A DNA stretch of 24,338 nucleotides from a bacterium UBA2214 (GTDB taxonomy: Bacteria; Zhuqueibacterota; Zhuqueibacteria; Residuimicrobiales; Residuimicrobiaceae), in the NCBI GenBank assembly GCA_002327255.1, contig DCUM01000024.1, positions 1 to 24,338 on the forward strand. The letters run 5' to 3'. A program made the translations under genes and the position numbers. Of the stretch, positions 15,035 through 22,243 are shown piece by piece. The notes under the pieces are model-generated. The model saw nothing but the letters and a program-made list of their open reading frames with translations. It had not been told where the DNA came from and did no database searches. Within the stretch, counting starts at the first letter, position 1, and every line of letters begins with the position of its first letter.

Positions 15035-17698
15035 ATGCGGTGTTTTGATAAAAGATTCTTTCCGCATTCGTCCGGATCGATCCATCGCGCCTGGTGGATC
15101 GCCCTGCTGGCGTTGCTGGTGTGCGCGCCGCTTTTCGCCGCCACCACCGGAAAACTGACCGGCCGGATCACCAATAAAACCAGACAACCCCTGCCGGGCA
15201 CCAATGTCTTCCTGGCAGGCACCACACTCGGCGCTGTCAGCGACCTGGATGGTTATTATGCCATTCTCAACATCCCGCCGGGGTTATATCAGGTGCGCTA
15301 CACCTACATTGGCCACAAGACCACCACGGTCAACAGTGTTCTGATCACCTCCGGGCAAACCACGACCCAGGATATCCAGCTCGAAGAGAGCGTCATCGAA
15401 GGCGAGAGTGTGCAAATCGTGGCCAAGCGTCCCATTGTCGAGACCAATCTCACCAGTTCCATGGCCACGGTGACCAGCGAGGAGATCGCCATCATGCCGG
15501 TGCAGGATTTGCAGGAAGTGGTCAATCTGCAGGCGGGGGTGGTGGACGGTCATTTTCGCGGCGGCCGTCTCGGCGAAGTGCAATACCAGATCAACGGCGT
15601 CACGGTCAACAACAGCTACGATAACAGTTCCACCCTGCGCATCGATCGCTCATTGCTGCAGGAAGTGCAGGTGATCAGCGGCACGTTCGATGCGGAGTAT
15701 GGTCAAGCCATGAGCGGCGTCGTCAATGTCGTACTCAAGAGCGGCGCCGACCGTTTCGCGTGGAATGGCGAAGCCTACGCCAGCGATTATCTCTACAGCA
15801 GCGGCGAGCGCCGCAATGCGCCGGACAAATTCCGGCCCCTCTCGATCCAGAATTACCAGTTCAGCCTCAGCGGGCCCACCTTTGTGCCCAAAACCTACTT
15901 CATCTTCAGCGGCCGCCGCTATGTCCATGACGGCTATATCTTTGCACAGCGCCGCTTTCAACCCTTCGACCGCGCCGATTTTGAGAAAAAGATTTTTGCA
16001 CCCGGCGGAGACGGCGCACAAGTCCCGCTCGACTACTCGCGCGAGTGGTCCGGCCTCGCCAAACTGAGCAACCGCTCCCTGAAAAATATCACCCTGGAAT
16101 ATCAGGCCATTTACAATATCCTCCACGCGCAGCGGTACAATTTTGGTTTTCGTCTCAATCCGGACGGACGCGGCGAGCAAAAGACCCTCTCCCTCGTTCA
16201 TGGCGTGGACTATAGCCACACGCTGTCACCCACGACCTTTTACAATCTCAACCTGCGCCAGAACTATTACGATTATCGCGATTACAAGTATTCCGACCTT
16301 TACGATGCCCGTTACGATTCCGCCGGACCGGCCATCGGCGATGTCAATTATGAAGACGGCGCCATCGTCCAGGGCGTGGATTTGGGCCGCTTCAAACAGA
16401 AAACCGATGCCTGGGTATTCAAAGGCGCCTTGACCAGCCAGGTCAACCGTTCCCATCAGCTCAAAATCGGCGTCGAACTGCAAAAATCCACCGTCCAATT
16501 CGGCTCTCCGGGATATCTGGTTTCACCCGGCGGGACGCTGATCGTGCGCCATGAAAACGAACCCCCGGACTATCCCGATATCGCCACCTATGATCCCGTC
16601 AACTATGTCGTGTACCTCCAGGATCAAATGGAATGGCGCGATCTCGTCGTGCGCGCCGGCCTGCGGCAGGAGTATTTCGATTCCCGTTCCACCATTCCCG
16701 GCGATCTTGCCAATCCCGCCAACGCCATTCAAGGGGCGCCGGACTCGTATCCGCAGAAAACCAGCAAAAAAGTCACCCTGTCACCGCGCATCGGCGTCAG
16801 CTATCCCATCACCGAGAACGCCTCGCTCTTTTTCGCCTACGGCCATTTTTATCAGATGCCGGCACTGGGACAGATTTTCGCCAATTCGGACTATCAAATC
16901 CTCGACGAGCTCCAGGCGGGCGGCATCAGCTACGGCGTCATGGGAAATCCCGACATCAAACCGGAACGAACCGTACAATACGAATTCGGTTACAAGCAGG
17001 CCATCAACAATCTCATCGGCCTGGATTTCAGCATTTTTTACAAAGACATACGCGATCTTCTCGGCGTCGAGTTCATCGCGACCTATACCGCGGCCGAATA
17101 TGCGCGACTCACCAATGTCGATTTCGGCAATGTATTGGGATTCACCATCGCGCTGGATCAGCGCCGCATCGGTCTGGTCAGCACCATGCTTGATTATACC
17201 TGGCAGCGGGCACAGGGCAACGCCAGCGATCCGCGCGAGACGGCGACCCGCGCCGCGGCGGGCGAAGACCCGCGGCCGCGCCAGGTTCCCCTCAACTGGG
17301 ATCAGCGCCACACCCTCAATGCCACGGTGACCATCGATAAACCCAACAGTTTTGCGTTCAGCACCATCATTCGCTATGGCAGCGGCCAGCCCTACACACC
17401 GGCCCTCTCCGCCGGCTTCGGCGGCGGACTGGAGACCAATTCCGGCCGCAAGCCCAACGGCGTGCGCGTCGACCTGCGCGCGGAAAAATACCTCAAATTC
17501 TCCGGTCTGCGCATGAGCTTGTTCGCGCGGGTATTGAATCTCTTTGATACCCGTTTCGTCAATGGCTTTGTTTTCGCAGATACGGGCAGTCCCGATTATT
17601 CCCTCAATCCGGTCGGAGATCGCGTCACGCTGGCCAATCCGGGCCGCTTTTATCCGCCGCGCCGCCTGGAACTCGGCTTCACCATCGGTTCGTTATGA
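15035..17698 (+). CDS. TonB-dependent outer-membrane receptor (SusC-like)
   Basis: Protein of 887 aa. The ATG at 15035 follows AGGAAAGGAAGG and opens a signal peptide (about 1-37, ending APLFAA). Next comes a CarboxypepD_reg-like beta-sandwich (about 40-125, KLTGRITNKTRQPLPGTNVF and VSDLDGYYAILNIPPG), a plug domain (about 130-235, with LQEVVNLQAGV, YQINGVTVNN and GTFDAEYGQAMSGVVNVVLKSG) and a C-terminal 22-strand-type barrel (about 240-887). It imports large substrates through the outer membrane with TonB energy. The C-terminus reads LGFTIGSL, with the usual terminal beta-strand. No SusD gene follows; instead a large secreted protein begins 19 bp downstream. The substrate is unknown, but neighbours suggest a glycan or oligosaccharide. 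Confidence 0.93.
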   Translation: MRCFDKRFFPHSSGSIHRAWWIALLALLVCAPLFAATTGKLTGRITNKTRQPLPGTNVFLAGTTLGAVSDLDGYYAILNIPPGLYQVRYTYIGHKTTTVNSVLITSGQTTTQDIQLEESVIEGESVQIVAKRPIVETNLTSSMATVTSEEIAIMPVQDLQEVVNLQAGVVDGHFRGGRLGEVQYQINGVTVNNSYDNSSTLRIDRSLLQEVQVISGTFDAEYGQAMSGVVNVVLKSGADRFAWNGEAYASDYLYSSGERRNAPDKFRPLSIQNYQFSLSGPTFVPKTYFIFSGRRYVHDGYIFAQRRFQPFDRADFEKKIFAPGGDGAQVPLDYSREWSGLAKLSNRSLKNITLEYQAIYNILHAQRYNFGFRLNPDGRGEQKTLSLVHGVDYSHTLSPTTFYNLNLRQNYYDYRDYKYSDLYDARYDSAGPAIGDVNYEDGAIVQGVDLGRFKQKTDAWVFKGALTSQVNRSHQLKIGVELQKSTVQFGSPGYLVSPGGTLIVRHENEPPDYPDIATYDPVNYVVYLQDQMEWRDLVVRAGLRQEYFDSRSTIPGDLANPANAIQGAPDSYPQKTSKKVTLSPRIGVSYPITENASLFFAYGHFYQMPALGQIFANSDYQILDELQAGGISYGVMGNPDIKPERTVQYEFGYKQAINNLIGLDFSIFYKDIRDLLGVEFIATYTAAEYARLTNVDFGNVLGFTIALDQRRIGLVSTMLDYTWQRAQGNASDPRETATRAAAGEDPRPRQVPLNWDQRHTLNATVTIDKPNSFAFSTIIRYGSGQPYTPALSAGFGGGLETNSGRKPNGVRVDLRAEKYLKFSGLRMSLFARVLNLFDTRFVNGFVFADTGSPDYSLNPVGDRVTLANPGRFYPPRRLELGFTIGSL

Positions 17699-17717
17699 AA
17701 CAGTGGAGACCCTATCT

Positions 17718-20700
17718 ATGCGTTGGATGAAACTACTCGTCATCGTGCTGATCACCGTTTCGGCTTCGGCGCAATATCTGCCGGTAGTGCCAGCGGAACA
17801 GCGCGGTCGCGTCGATGCGGAACGTTCCGGTATCCATGATGCCGCCAATATCCGCACGATTTTTTATAATTATGGCATGGTGGGCGATTATCCCCCGGAT
17901 CCCGGAAATGTCGACCTCAGCGTCTTTCACTCCGCCGAGGCGCCCAAAGGCTCGGGCATGAATTACACCGACGGGATCACGCCCTTTGTGCTGGCCAGGG
18001 TCCAGGATCGCAAAAACCGCACCATCCACATCATGGAGACCGGCTTCCGCGAACGGCAGGCCACCAGTCCCAAACGCAACCGCGTCATGCGCTTCGAGCC
18101 ACGGCCGGGTTTCTTTCAAGCCGATCCCGCCATCAACAAGGGCCGCTCCCCGGCCATCAGCAGCGATCCCCGCACCTGGCCCGATATCTGGCCCGATAAA
18201 CTGAACGATCGCGACGATCCGGGCTGGCCGGGGAGCTGGAACGGCTATTTCGGCAAACGACCCAACGCCGACCAGGAGAGCTACACAGTCATGGATGATG
18301 ATTTTTACGATGCCTGGGATTTCTATCCCGACAGCCGCGACTCCACCCGCCGCGGTTTGGGCCTGCGCATCGAAGTACGCGGCTTCCAGTGGTCCAATCC
18401 CCAGGCCGGCAACGTCATCTTTTGGCACTACGACATCACCAATGAAGGCACGACCGATTATCGCGACAATATCATCTTTGGACTCTACATGGATTCCGGC
18501 GTCGGCGGCTCGGCCCTCTCCTGTGACGGCATCTATGAATCGGATGACGACAACGCCTACTTTGACAAGTCCTTCGGCCTCAATCTCGTTTACACCTGGG
18601 ATAAATTCGGCCATGGCCGCAACCTGACCAGCAACTGCGGCCGCACCGGCTACCTCGGCTACGCCTATCTGGAAACCCCGGGCAATCAATTCGATGGCAT
18701 CGATAACGATGACGACGGCATTGTCGATGAAAAACGCGATGGCGGCCCCGGAATACTGCTCACCTCGCAGGAGGAAATCCTCGCCTGGCTCCAGGCCCAT
18801 TACGACATCGCAAAGTTCGAACAGGCCATCGGCACCATCGCCAGCCGTCCCGCCTGGCGCGCCGGGCGCTGGTGGACCGGCGATGAAGACATGGACTGGA
18901 TTCCGGAACTCTGCGACACCGGCGCCGATGGCGTCTTTGGCACCAACGACAGCGGCGAACTCGACGGCATCCCCACCAACGGCGAACCCAATTTCGACCG
19001 CACCGACCTGCAGGAATCGGATCAGATCGGATTGACGGGATTTCAGATGAACCGCATCAAAGCCGGCCAGGGCAATCCCAACACCGAGGTGGAAAATATT
19101 GTCTTTTTCGACGACGGCAAGGAGTGGCCGCGACGCCTTTTCGAGCGCTTCACCAACCCCAATGAGGCCGCACGCTTCGACTCGGCGGTGGCCCTCAACT
19201 ACAACATCGGCTTCCTCTTCGCCTCCGGCCCCTTTATCCTGCCGGCGGGCCGAACCGAACGCTTCAGTCTCGCCCTGACCTATGGCGCCGACCTCTATGA
19301 ACTGCGCTCCACGGTGAAAACGGTACAGCAAATCTACAATGCCAACTATCAATTCGCCGTGCCTCCGCCCGTCCCGACGGTCACCGCCGAAAGCGGCGAC
19401 GGCTGGGTGCGCCTCTCCTGGGACGATCTCGCCGAACGCGGCATCGATCCGGTCACCCTGGAAAATGACTTTGAGGGCTACCGCATCTACCGCTCCACCG
19501 ACCCCGACTGGCGCGATGTCAAGGTCATCTCCACCGGACGCGGCACCGGCGCCATGGGGAACGGCAAACCCATCGCCCAATTCGACCTCGTCAACGACAA
19601 ACAGGGCTTCTCGACCCAGGTGGTCGATGGCGTCGCCTATTATCTGGGCAACAATTCGGGCTTGACGCACACCTGGACCGACTCCACCGCCGTCAACGGG
19701 CAGCTCTATTATTACGCGGTCTGCGCCTATGACCACGGCAGTGAGGCTTTCGATTACTACCCATCGGAGAACAAGTACGATATCTCGCGGACGCCGCGCG
19801 GCGGCGCCATCCTGCCCAAAAACGTGGTGGAAGTGCGGCCAAACCCGCGCACCATGGGCTTCACCCGCGCCACCGCCAGCGCGGGGACGCAGATCAGGGG
19901 CAAAGGCACAGGCAACGTTGACATCGAGGTCGTCAATTCGGAACTGGTGCCGGATGATCATCTCTTCGTGCTCTCGTTCAGGACGCCCGCGCCGGACTGC
20001 GTCCGCGCCGTGTACTATGATCTCAAAGACAGCACCCTGAACAAGATGATTTTCACCAATGGCTATGACATGGATGGCCAGGGGATCGGCCAGACCGGTG
20101 CGGGATTGCTGCCCATCGTCTCCACCCCGAAGACGGTGACGGTGAGCCCGCAAAGCGGCTTCTCGGAGACGAGCCACACCAACCTCAGACTCAAGGGCAC
20201 CTATCAGCCCCAGCAATCCATCAACCGCCGCCGTCCGGGATTCCCCAGCGACCTGCGCATCACCTTCTATGATACCCCCATGGACACGTCGCTGCTCGCC
20301 ATCGGCCTGCCGGCGCGTCCGGGAAAATTCCGCATCCATGCCGTGACGGATCAGGGCGAAGCGCTGAGGCTCAAATTCCGTTTTCGCGACATGGATCGCG
20401 ATGGCACCCTGAGCCGGCCCGATGAATTCATCGATGTGGTTACCTATGTCGAAGAAAAGCCGACCACGCCCCAGGTCACCTGGCGCATCGAGCCCGACAC
20501 GACCGGACAGGCCGGCCGCGGCGCCATCGTTCCGCCCAAAGCGGGCGATGTCTATCACCTGCGCCTCGTCTATCCCCTCGAGGTGGGCGATCTCTTCGCC
20601 TTCACCACCCGGGCGCAGGTCATCGATGCCGACAGCGCCAAAAGGGCCTACACCGGGGACCCCTATGTGGTGCCCAACCCCTACGTCGGATCCGCCAGTT

Positions 20701-20963
20701 TCGAGCCCGAACGCTATGCCGTCTCGGGCCGCGGTGAGCGGCGCATTGAATTCCGCGACTTGCCCGGTCATTGCACCATTCGCATCTATACCATCCGCGG
20801 AGAACTGGTGCAAACCCTGCAGCATGACGGCGGTGTCGGCGGCTATGTCGCCTGGGATTTGCGCACCAGGGATAATCTCGATGTCGCACCCGGACTTTAT
20901 ATCTTCCATGTAGAAGCGCAGGGTCTGGGCGATAAAATGGGCAAATTCGCCATCATCAAATAA
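17718..20963 (+). CDS. Large secreted protein with FnIII-like domain and T9SS-like C-terminus
   Basis: Protein of 1081 aa with a signal peptide (about 1-19, ending VSASAQ). The ATG at 17718 is chosen over in-frame codons inside the receptor gene; TGGAGA precedes it. The N-terminal half (about 20-540) is rich in Trp, Asp and Gly and unrecognised. It includes a calcium-binding-like DNDDDGIVDE segment (about 329-338). A fibronectin type III-like domain (about 549-675; VRLSWDD, FEGYRIYRS) follows. Near 891, DMDRDGTLSRPDE resembles an EF-hand loop. The C-terminus (about 977-1081; VVPNPYVG, RIYTIRGELVQTL, APGLYIFHV, GKFAIIK) resembles the FlgD-like/T9SS sorting fold. It lies between the receptor and a PorV-like gene, so it is probably a surface partner of the receptor; a SusD-like role is inference. 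Confidence 0.85.
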   Translation: MRWMKLLVIVLITVSASAQYLPVVPAEQRGRVDAERSGIHDAANIRTIFYNYGMVGDYPPDPGNVDLSVFHSAEAPKGSGMNYTDGITPFVLARVQDRKNRTIHIMETGFRERQATSPKRNRVMRFEPRPGFFQADPAINKGRSPAISSDPRTWPDIWPDKLNDRDDPGWPGSWNGYFGKRPNADQESYTVMDDDFYDAWDFYPDSRDSTRRGLGLRIEVRGFQWSNPQAGNVIFWHYDITNEGTTDYRDNIIFGLYMDSGVGGSALSCDGIYESDDDNAYFDKSFGLNLVYTWDKFGHGRNLTSNCGRTGYLGYAYLETPGNQFDGIDNDDDGIVDEKRDGGPGILLTSQEEILAWLQAHYDIAKFEQAIGTIASRPAWRAGRWWTGDEDMDWIPELCDTGADGVFGTNDSGELDGIPTNGEPNFDRTDLQESDQIGLTGFQMNRIKAGQGNPNTEVENIVFFDDGKEWPRRLFERFTNPNEAARFDSAVALNYNIGFLFASGPFILPAGRTERFSLALTYGADLYELRSTVKTVQQIYNANYQFAVPPPVPTVTAESGDGWVRLSWDDLAERGIDPVTLENDFEGYRIYRSTDPDWRDVKVISTGRGTGAMGNGKPIAQFDLVNDKQGFSTQVVDGVAYYLGNNSGLTHTWTDSTAVNGQLYYYAVCAYDHGSEAFDYYPSENKYDISRTPRGGAILPKNVVEVRPNPRTMGFTRATASAGTQIRGKGTGNVDIEVVNSELVPDDHLFVLSFRTPAPDCVRAVYYDLKDSTLNKMIFTNGYDMDGQGIGQTGAGLLPIVSTPKTVTVSPQSGFSETSHTNLRLKGTYQPQQSINRRRPGFPSDLRITFYDTPMDTSLLAIGLPARPGKFRIHAVTDQGEALRLKFRFRDMDRDGTLSRPDEFIDVVTYVEEKPTTPQVTWRIEPDTTGQAGRGAIVPPKAGDVYHLRLVYPLEVGDLFAFTTRAQVIDADSAKRAYTGDPYVVPNPYVGSASFEPERYAVSGRGERRIEFRDLPGHCTIRIYTIRGELVQTLQHDGGVGGYVAWDLRTRDNLDVAPGLYIFHVEAQGLGDKMGKFAIIK

Positions 20964-20977
20964 CCGGCAGGTGGACC

Positions 20978-22042
20978 ATGAAGAAACTACACTCGTTGTT
21001 TTTCCAGCGGCCGGGATTTCTTCTCCTGGTGACTGCTGTTTTCATCCTGTCTCTGAGCTGGAACAGTGCGCCCTTGGCGCAAAGTAAAACAGGGACTACC
21101 ATCGGGCAATTTCTGCTCATCGAACCCAGCGCGCGCGGCGCCGCCATGGGCAACGCGGCGGTCGCTTCCACCGAAGAGGTGCTGTCGACCTGGTATAATC
21201 CGGGCGCCCTGGGAACCTTCACCCGGCACAGCGTCCAGTTCACCCACAGTCTCTGGCTCGCCGACATCACCTACGACTGCATCGCCGGCGCACTGCACAT
21301 GGGCAATGCGGGCAATCTGCTCCTCAACGCCACCATGCTCAATTCAGGCGAAATCGCCGTGCGCACCGTCGAGCATCCCCTGGGGACCGGTGAGCATTTC
21401 TCGGTCAGCAATTTTTCACTGGGACTGGGGTATGGCCGGCAACTGACAGACCGCTTCGCCGTCGGCCTCCAGATCAATTACATTCAGGAGACCATCTGGC
21501 ACAGCAGCCTGGCGACGGTGGCGCTCAACGTCGGTACCATCTATCGCCTTTCCCCCCAGGGTCCGCGGCTGGGCGCGGCGATCGTCAATTTTGGTCTTCC
21601 CGCACGTTACTCCGGACGCGATTTGCGCATCGTCTATGACAAAGACGCGGAAAAATATGGCGATAACAGCAATCTTCCCGGAATGGTCTACAGCGAAGCC
21701 TATCCCCTGCCGGTGCTCTTCCGCGTCGGCATCGATTGGCCGATGCGCCTGGGTCATCGCCACGAAATCCATCTCGCGGTCAATGCCTTTCATCCCAGCG
21801 ACAACGAGGAGAGCCTCAGCCTTGGCGCGGAATGGGTGATCATGAAGACACTGGCGCTGCGCGCCGGCTATCAGAACCTGTCGTTGCACAAACGCTATAG
21901 GAACGAATCGGAGACGGGATTGACATTGGGCACCGGCGTGGCCTTTGAAGTGGGCGGCTCTGAATTCCGGCTGGACTACGGCTGGGCCGACTATGGACGG
22001 CTCGAGAACGCACAGCGCTTCACGCTGGGGTTGCAGTTTTAA
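20978..22042 (+). CDS. PorV/PorQ family outer-membrane beta-barrel protein
   Basis: Protein of 354 aa with a signal peptide (about 1-34) and a beta-barrel of the FadL-like PorV/PorQ family. The diagnostic start QFLLIEPSARGAAMGNAAVA with WYNPGAL follows the signal, and alternating strands continue to a final strand ending FTLGLQF with terminal Phe, as required for barrel assembly. In the type IX system PorV shuttles cargo to the PorU sortase. Here it lies 14 bp after a gene for a likely T9SS cargo, so a dedicated role for that cargo is plausible but not shown. The ribosome-binding site (GGCAGGTGG) is weak. Confidence 0.88.
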   Translation: MKKLHSLFFQRPGFLLLVTAVFILSLSWNSAPLAQSKTGTTIGQFLLIEPSARGAAMGNAAVASTEEVLSTWYNPGALGTFTRHSVQFTHSLWLADITYDCIAGALHMGNAGNLLLNATMLNSGEIAVRTVEHPLGTGEHFSVSNFSLGLGYGRQLTDRFAVGLQINYIQETIWHSSLATVALNVGTIYRLSPQGPRLGAAIVNFGLPARYSGRDLRIVYDKDAEKYGDNSNLPGMVYSEAYPLPVLFRVGIDWPMRLGHRHEIHLAVNAFHPSDNEESLSLGAEWVIMKTLALRAGYQNLSLHKRYRNESETGLTLGTGVAFEVGGSEFRLDYGWADYGRLENAQRFTLGLQF

Positions 22043-22161
22043 ATCCGCGCCGGTCTCCCTGATTTCACCGGCGCCCGCCCGATGCGGATTCCGTTCATCC
22101 GGATGGCATCCTGCTCGAGCGATGACGCGTATAACCCTCAATCCGGATAAACCGGAACCCC

Positions 22162-22192
22162 TTGCGGGGCGAGCACACTGCTCGCCCCGCAA
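22162..22192. repeat. 14-bp perfect hairpin between the PorV-like and GH94 genes
   Basis: TTGCGGGGCGAGCA (22162-22175), a CAC loop and TGCTCGCCCCGCAA (22179-22192) pair perfectly. AATTAATT rather than a T-run follows, so termination is uncertain. It could reduce read-through into the phosphorylase gene or stabilise upstream mRNA ends. The rest of 22043-22243 holds nothing else I can support. Confidence 0.65.
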
Positions 22193-22243
22193 TTAATTGC
22201 CTGATCATTTACCCGGCACCACCACGAGGAGCATGCAGCATCC

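Noticed and set aside
17733..20909. 1058-aa antisense open frame opposite the FnIII/T9SS-like gene
   Set aside because: The + strand frame has a signal peptide, domain motifs and operon spacing. The antisense frame is a composition artefact of GC-rich codons, and its translation shows no domain.
17718..20963. SusD homologue
   Set aside because: Position fits, but there is no lipoprotein cysteine and no SusD-like helical/TPR pattern; it has FnIII-like and T9SS-like parts instead.
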